Part shown: in pieces, positions 42,571-53,558 of the stretch
Layout: each line of letters opens with the position of its first letter
Numbering within the stretch: position 1 is the stretch's first letter
Program-made: the position numbers and the translations under genes
Notes under the pieces: model-generated
Database searches by the model: none
What the model saw: the letters and a program-made list of their open reading frames with translations, nothing else
Told to the model about the DNA's origin: nothing
Assembly: GCA_023548195.1 (NCBI GenBank)
Contig: JAJHZJ010000335.1
Span: forward strand, 3,465,020-3,529,019
Direction: 5' to 3'
Source: Bettongia penicillata ogilbyi
Taxonomy: Eukaryota > Chordata > Mammalia > Diprotodontia > Potoroidae
DNA length: 64,000 nt

Positions 42571-45462
42571 GGGGCGGAGTCAAGATGGCAGAATAGAAAG
42601 ACTCACGTATGCTAGCAACGAACCCACAGCCCATGGATTTAATGTAAGAAGAGCTCCCCACAAGTTCTAGATCACTGCAGGGTGTGCAGAAACACAGTGG
42701 AAGAGATTTACGATCCAGAAATCCCTGGAGAGCCATCCCCAGGGTCCATCACGCCCCGGTAAGTGGACCCCACACCAGCGCTGCCCTGGCCAGGCGGCCC
42801 CAGAGAAGATGATCCGAGCAGGCTTCAGGGACAGAACCTCCGGCAGCCGGGAAGGTCCCTCCACCCACAGACGCTACAGGTCAGTGAGAGACACGTCTGG
42901 GCTGGCCGAGAGGGGAGCGGAGTGTCTCCGTGGCTCGGGTCCCCTCAGGAGGAAGTGGCAGAGGCAGAAGCAGGGGCAGAAAGTGGCGGAGGCAGAGGCA
43001 GTGGCAGCAGCAGCGGCCCCCTGGGACTCCCCGAGCAGGCAGGCAGAAGCTCAGGTCTCTGCATAAACCCCCTGAGGGAACCAAGCCTCGGAGATGGCCC
43101 TGCCCCACCTGCTCCATTACTGAAGGTCTCTGCATAAATCCCCTGAGGGAACTGAGCCTGGGAGGCAGCCCTATCCCCACCCCAGCACCAGAACTTAAGC
43201 TCACATTGAATAGCAGCTGTGCCTACCTTGGAAAGCTCATTTGAATCTCACATCCCAAGCACTAGCTGGGCAGATCTAGGCGGGGGTGGACAGGAATCTC
43301 AGAAGTCAAGTAACTGGCTGCGAAAATGACCAGGAAAGGGAAGTAAAATAAGACTACAGAGAGCTTCTTTGAGCAGGTACAAATGTTCCCGCCTTTCGGT
43401 TCTGATGATGAGGAAATATTCTTGCCATCAGGGAAAGATGTAAAGGGTGGGGCCTCTGTGTCCCAGGCATCCCGGGGGATGTCGGGTGGGCTCTGGCCTT
43501 GGAAGAGCTCAAAAAGGATTTTGAAAAGCAAGTTAGACAGGTGGAGGAAAAACTGGGAAGAGGAAGGAGAGAGATGCAAGAAAAGTATGAAAAACGGGTC
43601 AATACCTTGGTAAAGGAGACCCAAAACAACGATGAAGAAAATAACACCTTGAAAAATAGGATAACTCAATTGGCAAAAGAGGTTCAAAAAGCCAATGAGG
43701 AGAAGAATGCTTTCAAAAGCAGAATTAGACAAATGGAAAAAGAGGTTCAAAAGCTCACTGAAGAGAAGAGCTATCTCAAAATTAGAATGGAACACATGGA
43801 GGCTAATGACTTTCTGAGAAACCAAGAAATCACCAAACAAAACCAAAAGAATGAAAAAATGGAAGAGAATGTGAAATATCTCATGGGAAAAACAACTGAC
43901 CTGGAAAATAGATCCAGGAGAGACAATTTAAAAATTATGGGACTACCTGAAAGCCATGATCAAAAAAAGAGTCTAGACATCATCTTCCATGAAATAAATT
44001 ATCGAGGAAAACTGCCCTGATATTCTACAACCAGAGGGCAAAATAAGTATTGAAAGAATCCATCGATCACCACCTGAAATAGATCCAAAAAGAGAAACTC
44101 CTAGGAACATTGTGGCCAAATTCCAGAACTCCCAGCTCAAGGAGAAAATCTTGCAAGCAGCTAGAAAGAAACAATTCCAGTATTGTGGAAATACAATCAG
44201 GATAACTCAAGATCTAGCAGCTTCTACATTAAGGGATTGAAGGGCATGGAATAGGATATTCCAGAAGTCAAAGGAACTAGGACTCAAACCAAGAATCACC
44301 TACACAGCAAAACTGAGTATAATACTTCAGGGGAAAATATGGGCTTTCAATGAAACAGAGGACTTTCAAGCATTCTTGTTGAAAAGACCAGAGTTGAAAA
44401 GAAAATTTGACTTTCAAACACAAGAATGAGAAGAAGCGTGAAAAAGTAAACAGAAAAAGTAAACAGCAAAAAGAAATCATAAGGGACTTACCAAAAGTAA
44501 AGTGTTTACATTCCTACATGGAAAGACAATATTTGTAACTCTTAAAACTTTTCAGTATCCGGGTAGTTGGTGGGACCACACACACACATGTACACACATG
44601 AACGCGCACACACACACACACGCACATACAGAGTCAGAGAGCACAGAGTGAATTGAATAGGATGGGACCATATCTTAAAAGAAATTAAGGTAAATGGTGA
44701 GAGAGAAAGGGATGGGGAGGAAAGAGGGTGAAATGGAATGGGGTAAATTATATGTCATTTAAGAGGCAAGCAGGAGTCTTTTTAGTGGAGGGAAAAAGAG
44801 GAGAGCTGAGAAAAAAAACAAGAAGTTTACCCTCATCACATTTGACTAAAGGAAGGAATAAAATGCACCCTCATTTTGGTATGAAAACCTATCTTACAGT
44901 ACAGGAAAGTGGGAAAGAAGGAGATAAGCAAGGGGGGGATGATGGAAGGGAGGGCAATGGGAGGATGGAGCAATTTGAAGTCAACACTCAGGGAGTGACA
45001 GGATCAAAAGACAGAATATAAAAAACGAGGGGCAGGATAGGATGGAGGGTAATTCAGTTAGTCTTACACAACACGACTATTATGGAAGTCATTTGCAAAA
45101 CTACACAGATAGGGCCTATATTGAATTGCCTGCCTTCCCAAAGGGAATGGGTGGGGAGGGAGGGATGGGGAGAATTTGAAACTCAAGTTTTAAGAACATC
45201 TGTTTGGTATTGTTGTTGCTACTAGGAAATAAGACATACAGTTAATGAGGAATAGAAGGTCATCTGGCCCTACAGGACAAAAGAGAAGATGGGGACAAGA
45301 GAAGGGAGGGATGACAGAAGAGAGGGCAGATTGGAGATAGGGAAAATTAGATTGCTTGGGGCATTGGGGTGGGGGGAGGGGATAAAAGGGGAGAAAACTT
45401 GGAACCCAAAATTTTGTGAAAATGAATGTAAAAAGTTAAATAAATAAAAAAAAAGAAAAAAA
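42571..45462 (+). mobile_element. HAL1 element c, full length
   Basis: A complete 2.89 kb half-L1. The 5' end is GGGGCGGAGTCAAGATGGCAG. A GC-rich, CpG-containing 5' UTR runs to about 43,325, then ORF1, a 3' UTR with a CA tract, and TTAAATAAATAAA plus A-rich tail. The target duplication is AAAGATATGTAACAAA (42,555-42,570) and AAAGATGTGTAACAGA (45,463-45,478), two mismatches. No ORF2 sequence lies between ORF1 and the tail. This is the best reference copy in the window. Confidence 0.9.
43326..44429 (+). pseudogene. HAL1-c ORF1
   Basis: Starts MTRKGK, then a TAA at codon 7 (43,344). The first frame goes on to MFPPFGSDDEEIFLPSGKD. A one-base loss near 43,475 shifts to the frame that is open at 43,499-44,020 (173 codons). 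This frame holds the heptad coiled coil (FEKQVRQVEEKLGR to LKIRMEHMEANDFLRNQE) and the RRM-like DNLKIMGLPESHDQKKSLDIIFHE. A four-base insertion at about 43,996 breaks it. The C-terminal domain continues in another frame to IRITQDLAASTLRD, a TGA where the L1 ORF1 protein reads Arg, and RKFDFQTQE ending at 44,429. Domain order is that of L1 ORF1p: coiled coil, RRM, C-terminal domain. Confidence 0.87.
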
Positions 45463-45489
45463 AAAGATGTGTAACAGAGTTAAACTACT

Positions 45490-45935
45490 TAGGGAATCCA
45501 CTGTGGGCTATATGGACTGGAATTAGCAAGATATTGTCTCTGCTTTTTTCTATGCTATCCTGATTTGCCATGGTCTTTCATCCAAGGACCAAGGATCTTT
45601 TAATGTCATGACTGTAGTCATCATCTACAGTGATCTCTGAGCCCAAGAACAAAAAAGCTAACACTGCTTCCATTTCTTCTTCCTCTCTTTTCCAGGAAGT
45701 GATAGAACCAATTCTCAAAATCTTAGGATTATTGTTGGGTTCTTTTAACATTGAGCTTCAAGCCAACTTTCAAACTCTCTTTTCACCCTCATTAAGAGAT
45801 TTCTGAATATCTCTTCACTTTCTGCCATCAGAATGGTATTTTCCACCTATCTGAGATCATTGATACTTTCCAAACCACTTTAATTTGGGCCTTTGCTTCA
45901 TCCAGCCTGGCATTAATGCGTTTCATTACCAGTGT
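45490..45935 (-). repeat. BovB-like RTE retrotransposon fragment
   Basis: On the minus strand, broken frames give pieces that line up in order with the BovB-type RT C-terminal region: ARLDEA, a WQKV stretch replacing the ADDTTLMAE box, SLKVGLKLNVK, then LGSEITVDDDYSHDIKRSLVLG and KTMANQDSI. The ordered GLKLN, GSxIT, DxDxSHxIKR and KxMxNxDSI motifs are diagnostic of RTE/BovB in my memory. Frames are broken, so it is a relic. Confidence 0.75.
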
Positions 45936-45939
45936 AGGT

Positions 45940-46715
45940 ATAATAATGACTTAGAAAAGATTCTGAGGTTTTGCTCATGGCTAACACTTACATGAGTCCT
46001 CTGTAAGCCATGTTACCCATTCTATTATTTTAAGGCTGAAGGGTTGCAGATAGTTAGGTTTTCAATGGTATCTGCTTCATGTTCCATAAGCAAAAAGTAG
46101 AAAAGCTCATGAGGAAAAAAGATACACTAACAGAGATAGTACCTGATAGTGTCTGTTAAAAGTAATTACACATTTTTAAAAATATTACTGCTATAATTAA
46201 ATTTATATTGAATTAATTTCTAAGAACACTTGAAGTTTTATAATTTCTTATCTGAAGTTAGAAAGAGGGCTTTTAATTAAGTGTTTTCTCTAGGAGGATC
46301 AGGACATAAAATTTCAATTGACTAAAATGTCAGTGCTTAAAAAACTGGAGAAAAAATAAAAACATTAATCAGACATGCCTGAGGGAAAAAGTAGGCCTGC
46401 AGAATTCCCCCAGTCTAACATGAGATTATCATTCGAAAAGCATTTGTTAAATACCCACTGTGTATCATGAAATATGCTAAGAAATAAGGATCAAAAGTAA
46501 GGCAGAAGATAGTATCTACAATCTTAGATGCTCACAGTATAATGGGGGAGAGCACATGCAAACAATTAAGGAGAAACTACTTATTTAATGGATGAATTGA
46601 TAAAATCAGCTGAGATGAGATGCTACCATCAGTGGGGTTAGGGAATTCCTTCTTCTAGAAGAAAGAATTTTAGCTGAAATTGGTTGGAAACTCGGAAGGT
46701 CAGGAGGCGGAAACG
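45940..46715 (+). repeat. Paralog of 12,040-12,790
   Basis: Shared ordered landmarks: AAAAGATTCTGAGGTTTTG, GAGTCCTCTGTAAGCCATG, GGGTTGCAGATAGTTAGG, ACTAAAATGTCAGTGCTTAAA, AAGCATTTGTTAAATACCC, ACTACTTATTTAATGG, and AGATGCTACCATCAGTGGGGTTAG. It marks another old unit of the cluster. Confidence 0.85.
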
Positions 46716-48150
46716 GAGCTTGTAAACCCTCCAAGCACTTTGGGAAGCACAGCACCCTTTCTGATGTGGGCATGCCATGTTGATCGGTCCTGTGCCAGTG
46801 TCTCCCATGTTGCACAGTGCAATTCAAAGTTCTTGAGAGACACCTTGGCACCATCCTTGTATTGCTTCCTCTGACCACCATCTGATTGCCTGCCCCATGT
46901 GAGTTCTCTATAAAATAGACTTTTTGGCAAGCATATATTTTGCATTTGAGTAACGGCCAGCCCATCAGAGTTGTGTTCTTTGAAGCATAGTTTGAATGCC
47001 TGGTGGTTTAGTTTGAGTAAGAACCTCAGTGTCTGATACCTTATCCTGCCAGGTAATACTCAGAATCTGTCCTAGAAAGGCAGTTCGAATGGAAGCGATT
47101 CAGTTTCCTGGCATGGTGCTGGTAGACTGGGCATGTTTTGTATGCATACAACAATGAGATCAGCACAACAGCTCTGCAGTCCTTCAGTTTGGTAGTCAGT
47201 CTACTACCTCTTCTCTCCTAAACTTGTCTTGAGAGCCTCCCAAACAGTGAGTTAACTCTGGCAATGTGTATGTCAGTCTCATTGTCAATGTGCACCTCTC
47301 TGGGAAGTATCCTACCAAGGTAAGTGAATTAATCCACAGTATTCAAAATTACTCCATTTGTTGTAACTGATAACTCCATCTATAGATGGTGGGGTGGTGG
47401 CTGATGGAGCATCTGTGTTTTCTTGGTGTTAACTTTTAGGCCAAAATTAGCACAGGCAGCAAAGGATTGATTGACATTTCATTGCATCTCCAGTTTCAGA
47501 GGTTGCATTGAGTGCACAATCATTTGCAAACAGAAAATCATGCAACAACACTTCCTTCACTTTGGTATTGTCTTGTATCCTTTTCAAATTGATGAACTTA
47601 TCATCAATACAGTAATTGACCTTGATTTCTTTTTCATCCTCATTGAAAGCATTTGACAACAAGGCTGAGGACATTATGCTAAAAAGCAGGGGAGCAAGCA
47701 CACAGTCCTGTTTCACTCCACTGATGACTGGGGAGGCTGGAGAGCATTTTCCACTATGCAAAACCCAGAGAAACATGCCATCATGAAATTGATGTGCAAT
47801 GCTGATGGATTTCTCTAGGAAACCTAATTTTGATGTAATTTTCCATAAACTCTCATGACTAACAGTATCAAAGACCTTGGTCAGATCTACAAATGTTGTG
47901 TAGAGACCTCTGTTCTGCTCCTGGCATTTCTTCTGGAGTTGTTGGGCAGCAAACACCATGTCGACTATTCCTTGGCCTTTTCTGAAGTCACACCGACTTT
48001 CAAGTATATGATCATCTTTCATGTGAAGAATCAGTCTATTAAGGAGGACTCTAGCAAGAATCTTGCTAACAATGACTAAGGGAGAGACCCCACTGTGATT
48101 TTTGCAGGACAATCTATTCCCTTTACCTTTATAAAGATGAAAAAGCTGTG
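46716..48150 (-). mobile_element. Non-LTR retrotransposon with reverse transcriptase relic
   Basis: Minus-strand element whose best-kept part is the RT frame at 47,447-48,112. Downstream of it on the minus strand (47,440 to 46,716) lies the degraded rest of the RT protein and the 3' end. Two more decayed relatives lie at 20,230-20,530 and 31,320-32,720. 5'-truncated near 48,150. The clade (RTE-like or other) is not certain and differs from the BovB-like piece next door. Confidence 0.8.
47447..48112 (-). pseudogene. Reverse transcriptase ORF fragment (221 codons)
   Basis: Shows RT motifs in order: ILARVLLNRLI (about residues 18-28), the FRKGQGIVDMVFAAQQLQKKCQEQN stretch typical of this family, YTTFVDLTKVFDTVSHESLWK (motif A with its Asp), SGVKQDCVLAPLLFSIMSSAL (motif B, usual GVKQGC changed to GVKQDC), and FLFANDCAL (motif C, where the first catalytic Asp of the usual FADDCA is Asn). 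No endonuclease and no ORF start are present. The altered motif B and motif C mean it would not work as a polymerase. The start Met is only the first in an open frame and not a real start. Confidence 0.82.
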
Positions 48151-48689
48151 TTGTACACCAAATCTCTGAGAGCTACCCACTCCTCATTTGCATGAGTGAG
48201 CATGGGATATAGGAAGATCGGTCCTCAAAGAAAAGTTGAGACCATACAACTCAGAGAGGAAAGGGCTAACAAAGGCCATTTGCCAAGCATTTGTCCTGTG
48301 GCCACTTTCCAGCAGAACCATGGGTTCAGCAGAGATGTCCTTCTACTCAGCAGTCAACTCATTGAGAGCAGAGTGATGAGGTCATTAAAAGATCTGTAGG
48401 CATCAACTCCCGCTGGAATTTTTCACATGTTGAATTGTCAAGTGAGTATCATGCATTCTCACAGTCTCCATGTATGTGATGCATCCTTATAGGAGAGTAT
48501 GTTCTGTGTTCGTGGGTGGTTCTCTTGTCAACGTTTTAAAAAATTCTAATTCATTAAATGTTTACACCTTGCACAAATAATGTCCTCTAAGCAATTATAG
48601 AAAAAGTGAATGTACTGACAGAGGTTTGAGCGTTTTTTTTTACTCTATGAATACTTACAAAGTCAATTATTTTAATAGTGATACAGGTA
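48151..48689. other. Unassigned non-coding
   Basis: Nothing recognised. It may be flank of the RT element. The small open frame at 48,196-48,399 has no recognisable features. Confidence 0.5.
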
Positions 48690-48975
48690 GAAGAATGAAT
48701 AGAAAAAATGATAGCAATGACAGTAAATTATTTATGCAGTACTTTAAATGTTGGAAAACCCTTTACAAATATGACTATGTATCAGAGTAATGACTTTGGG
48801 AAGCAACATCTGTTATTATTCCCTTTATACAAAAGAGCAACTTTGAGAGAAGGATGTCAAGGGATGTACCCAGAGTCATATAGCTAATAAGTGTCTAAGA
48901 CAAGATTTGTAATCATATGTCCTTATCTCCAAGTCTAGAGATTTATATCCTGGACTATCTTGCTACCTCTAAAGC
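48690..48975 (+). repeat. MIR/CORE-SINE, nearly complete
   Basis: TTTATGCAGTACTTTAAATG, CCCTTTACAAATATGAC, TTATTATTCCCTTTATACAA, GGGATGTACCCAGAGTCATA, TAGCTAATAAGTGTCTAAG and GACTATCTTGCTACC follow the full marsupial MIR-like SINE order. Confidence 0.8.
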
Positions 48976-49075
48976 CAGTGTGGAGAGCCCACTGAGAAAG
49001 AGCCAGGGGCGGTTGGAGGGGGCTATATTTTGGTTGTTGATCCTGTTAAAATAGTTCATCAAGCCTCGTATTTCT

Positions 49076-50153
49076 AATAATTACACTTATTTGCTGAATA
49101 GAAAAATCAAAAGTCACCTCACACAACTAGGAAGACTATTTTGCTCCGTTTTCTTCCAATTTAAAAAAAAATGTTTTTTTTTAACATTTGAACTCCTGAT
49201 TCAGTTGGAATACACTGAATTGGTTGGTGTTGCATGGGACACTTTTCTGTTTCCTGTGGGGGTTGGGAGGCAAAAAGTGAACTATTAGCATTCAGAATTT
49301 AAAGAACATTTTTGGCATGTTCTGTGTTTATAAGAACCATTAGCAGAAGGTAATACATACATGACATATATGTATATGTATCATGTGTAGATACATATAC
49401 AAATACCCATATGCACATGTGTATGTACGTATATTCTTTGAGATATTGTTCCTTAGAAATATGGCTCTATGACAGGGGCAGACACTGGGTGAATTTTGGA
49501 GATGAAAAACAAAACATCAATAAAATTCATTAAATAGTTTCACAAAAAGATTGACCGTGATATTTAATGAAGGGAGTAACATCAAGTAAGGGAGTTATAA
49601 GAATGGAAAAGGTAAAGGAAAGTGTGCAGGTAAGGGGATTATAGGGAAAGGAAACAGAAGACTGTCTGCAGACAGAAAGGCATGCACCTTCAGATAAAAA
49701 GCGATGGAGGATAAAGAAGAGTGGAGACTGTCAAGTGGAAGTTGAATGTTATCAAGAAGACTTGAGCAGATAGGGTCAAGGATATCTCATAGGGGCTATG
49801 TATTTAGAATTAAAAAGAAGAAGATGTGGGAAGATATCAGAATGATAAGAAAGGAGCTGAGGGGAGAATTGGGAAGTTTCCTTGAGTTATTGACTCATGT
49901 ATTCAGGGAAGTTTCAATTTCCTTAATGGGTCATAAGAGATACAGGTAGAACAGCAATAAATGTAGATTTTAAGAATCATTAAGAGAAAAATAAGTAAGG
50001 GAAACAAAGGAAAATGATGAAGTAGAGTTTGCTTGAATGAATAACGTTGTTAACATCTTTAAGAAAAACAAAGTTTAGCCATTGCATTGCTGAAGGGCAA
50101 AGAAACAAACGGCAGATGATAGGATTGAAGGTCAATTGAAGGCTAGGGGTCTT
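49076..50153. other. Non-coding, copy B of 1-1,086
   Basis: Nothing beyond the duplication. The frame at 49,746-49,949 corresponds to 685-885 in A with an extra codon. It is not a credible gene. Confidence 0.6.
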
Positions 50154-50167
50154 CTTGTTTTTATTTT

Positions 50168-53087
50168 ATTTTTTTTATTTTTTTTAAATTTATTTATTTA
50201 TTTAACTTTTTACATTCATTTTCACAAAATTTTGGGTTCCAAATTTTCTCCCCATTTATCCTCTTCCCCCACCCCAATACACCAAGCATTCTAATTTTCC
50301 CTATCACCAATCTACCCTCTCTTCTATCATCCCACCCTTCTCTTGTCCCCATCTTCTCTTTTGTCCTGTAGGGCCAGATGACTTTCTATTCCGCATTAAC
50401 TGTATGTCTTATTTCCTGGTAGGAAGAACAATACTCAACAGTTGTTCCTAAAACTTTGAGTTCCAAATTCTCCCCATCCCTCCCTCTCCACCCATTCCGT
50501 TTGGGAAGGCAGGCAATTCAGTATAGGCCCTATCTGTGTAGTTTTGCAAATGACTTCGATAACAGTCGTGTTTTATAAGACTAACTGTATTTCCCTCCAT
50601 CCTATTCTGCCCCCCACTGTTACTATTCTGTCTTTTGTTCCTGTCCCTCCCCAAGAGTGTTGACCTCAAACTGCTCCCTTTGTCCATTGCCCTCCCCTCC
50701 ATCATCCCTCCCTCCCTGCCCATCTCCCTCCTCCCCATTTTTCTGCACTATAAGATAGGTTTTCATACCAAAATGAGTGTGCATTTCACTCCTTCCTTTA
50801 GTCGAATGTGATGAGGGTAAACTTTACATTTTTTCTCAGCTCTCCTCTTTTTCCCTCCACTAAAAAGTTTCCTGCTTGCCTCTTGAATGAGATATAATTA
50901 ACCCCATTCCATTTCACCCTCTCTCCTCCCACTACATTTCTCTGTCACCATTTACCTTAATTGCTTTTAAAATATGGTCCCATCCTATTCAATTCACTCT
51001 GTGCTCTCTGTCTCTGTGTGTGCATTCTTGTGTGTATATGTGTGTGCATGCACGCATGTACATGTGTGTGTGCATGTGTGTGTGTGTGTGTGTGTGTACG
51101 TCTGTGTGTGGTCCCACCAACCACCCAGATACTGAAACGTTTTAAGTGTTAAAAATATTGTCTTTCCATGTAGGAATGTAAACAGTTCACCTTTAGTAAG
51201 TCCCTTATGACTTCCCTTTGCTGTTTACTATTTCATGCTTCTTCTCATTCTTGTGTTTGAAAGTCAAATTTCTTTTCAGCTCTTATCTTTTCATCAAGAA
51301 TGCTTGAAAGTCTTCGATTTCATTGAAAGCCCATATTTTCCCCTGAAGTATTATACTCAGTTTGACTGGGTAGGTGATTCTTGGTTTGAGTCCTAGTTCC
51401 TTTGACTTCTGGAATATCCTATTCCACGCCTATCTATCCCTTCATGTAGGAGCTGCTAGATCTTGTGTTATCCTGATTGTATTTCCACAATGCTGGAATT
51501 GTTTCTTTCTAGCTGCTTGCAAGATTTTCTCCTTGACCTCTAAACTCAGGAATTTGGCCACAATGTTCCTAGGAGTTTCTCTTTTTGGATCTATTTCAGG
51601 TGGTGATCGATGTATTCCTTCAATACTTATTTTGCCCTCTGGTTCTAGAATCGTGGGGCAGTTTTCCTTGATAATTTCATGAAAGATGATGTCTAGGCTC
51701 TTTTTTTGATCATGGCTTTCAGGTACTCCCAGCATTTTTAAATCGTCTCTCCTGGATCTATTTTCCAGACCAGTTGTTTTCCCAATGAGATATTTCACAT
51801 TCTCTTCCATTTTTTCATTCTTTTGGTTTTGTTTATGATTTCTTGGGTTCCATTCTAATCTTGAGAGAACTATTTTCTTCAGTGAGCTTTTGGACCTCTT
51901 TTTCCATTTGGATAATTTTGCTTTTGAAAGCATTCTTCTCCTCATTGGCTTTTTGAACCTCCTTCGCCAATTGAGTTAGCCTATTTTTCAAGGTGTTATT
52001 TTCTTTAGCATTTTATTGGGTCTCTTTTACCAAGGTTTTGACCCCTTTTTCATGCTTTTTTGCATCTCTCTTATTTCTCTTCCCAGTTTTCCTCCACCTG
52101 TCTAACTTGATTTTCAAAATCCTTTTTGAGCTCTTCCATGGCCTGAGTAAACTGGACATCCACCTCGGATATCTGGGATAGAGAGGCCCCGACCTCCACG
52201 TGTTTCCCTGATGGCAAGCATTGTACTTCCTCATCAGATATGAAAGGAGGAAGGAACATCTCTTCACCAGGAAAGTAGCTCTCTATGGTCTTATTTTGCT
52301 TCCTTTTTCTGGGCATTTCCCCAGCCAGTTACTTGACTTGTGAGATTCCTCTCCACCCCTGCCTAGAACTGCCCAGCTAGTGCTTGGGGTCTGATATTCA
52401 AATGCTGCTTCCCAGTCTCAGGGCTATCTGCGGTGGGAGCAGCTGCTATTCAATGTGAGCTTAAGTTCTGGTGCTGGGGTGGGGACAGGGCTGCCTCCCA
52501 GGCTCAGTTCCCTCAGGGGCTTTATGCAGAGACCGTCAGTGATGGACCAGGTGGGGAAAGGGCTGCCTCCCAAGCTCAGCACCTTCAGGGGGTTTATGCA
52601 CAGACCTGAACTTCTGCCTGCTGCTCTGGGAATCCCGGGCCTCTGCAGCTGCCTCTGCCGCTGCCTCTGCAGCTGCCTCTGCCACTGCCTCTGCAGCTAC
52701 ATCCCGAGGGGGCCTGAGCCACGGAGACACCTCGCTCCCCTCTCGGCCAGCCCAGATGTCTCTCTCAGTGACCTGTAGCGTCTGTGGGCAGAGGGACCTT
52801 CCCGGCCACCGGAGGATGCGTCCCTGAAGCCTGCTCGAATGCGTCCCTGAAGCCTGCTCGAATCTGCTCCTCTGGGTGTGTGGCCAGGGAGGCTCAGGGG
52901 TGGGCTCTGCTTTCCAGGGCGTGACGGACCCAGGGCTCTCTGGAATGGAAATCTCTTCCACTGTGTTTCTGCATGCCTTGAAGTGATCCAGAATTTGTGG
53001 GAAGTTCTTCTGACAGGAAATTGATGGACTGTGGGTTCGGAGCTAGCATATGTGAGTCTTTCTACTCCGCCATCTTGGCTCCTCCCA
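50168..53087 (-). mobile_element. HAL1 element d, full length, minus strand
   Basis: A 2.92 kb half-L1. Its 3' A-rich tail is on the left (T-rich 50,161-50,200). The 3' UTR has a TG/CA tract at 51,018-51,110. ORF1 is at 51,245-52,316 and the GC-rich 5' UTR reaches 53,087, ending in the reverse complement of GGAGCCAAGATGGCGGAGTAG. The target duplication CTTGTTTTTATTTT is at 50,154-50,167 and 53,088 onward. Copy A has the uninterrupted site at 1,087-1,106. Within its 5' UTR are a perfect 23-bp tandem duplication (52,818-52,863) and an imperfect 18-bp array (about 52,635-52,700). Confidence 0.92.
51245..52316 (-). pseudogene. HAL1-d ORF1
   Basis: Starts MPRKRKQNKTIESYFPGEEM at 52,316 (minus). 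It keeps the acidic N-terminus and the coiled-coil start MEELKKDFENQVRQVEENWEEK, then a frameshift by about 52,080. The next long frame (51,442-51,945) carries the rest of the coiled coil, an in-frame loss between MEWNP and NHKQNQKN, VKYLIGKTTGLENRSRRDDLKMLGVPESHDQKKSLDIIFHEIIKENCP and the C-terminal domain to IRITQDLAAPT. It ends by a stop before the last domain segment. Not intact. Confidence 0.85.
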
Positions 53088-53106
53088 CTTGTTTTTATTT
53101 TTTTGA

Positions 53107-53335
53107 TTAGTCACCTCTAATTGTCTGTGAAGAAACTTGATGTTAACTTGGCAAAGGAACTGGAGTGGTTTGCCATTTTCTTCTCCAGCTCATTTTATAG
53201 ATGAGGGAACATCAGTAAACATGGCTGGCAGAGGATCCAAGGATGACACAGCAAGTTAGTAGTGTTGAGGGCACATTTGAACACAGGTATTTCTGATAAC
53301 AGAGTCAACACCCTCTCCTTTATGCCACCCTGTTG
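53107..53335 (+). repeat. Marsupial CORE-SINE, copy B
   Basis: Orthologous to 1,110-1,335: GGCAAAGGAACTGGAGTGG, TTTTCTTCTCCAGCTC, GATGAGGGAACATCAG, TATGCCACCCTG. It directly adjoins the 5' end of HAL1-d. Confidence 0.75.
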
Positions 53336-53496
53336 CTTGTATGTTTTCAGGCCTACAGAAAGAAGGAATGATAATAGATGTTCATCTAATAAGGGAAGAT
53401 CCACTGTCTGAGAAATTTTATTGCTCCTCATATGGGGGTTCAGAAGGTGATGAGATTTCAGTATGAAAATCTAAGAATGGAGGAAGCATAATGTCA

Positions 53497-53511
53497 TGTG
53501 TCTTTCTATAG
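53497..53511 (+). promoter_or_regulatory. V1R splice acceptor, copy B (intact)
   Basis: TGTGTCTTTCTATAG lies 48 bases before the pseudogene ATG. It keeps the AG that copy A has lost. Confidence 0.55.
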
Positions 53512-53558
53512 GTCACTTGGAATTAGACAACAAATCATCTTCATAAGACACCTAAAGA

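Noticed and set aside
43262..43846. 194-codon antisense frame, and a similar one at 27,335-27,892
   Set aside because: Both are shadows of the HAL1 ORF1 coiled coil read backwards, giving hydrophobic F/L/S-rich text.
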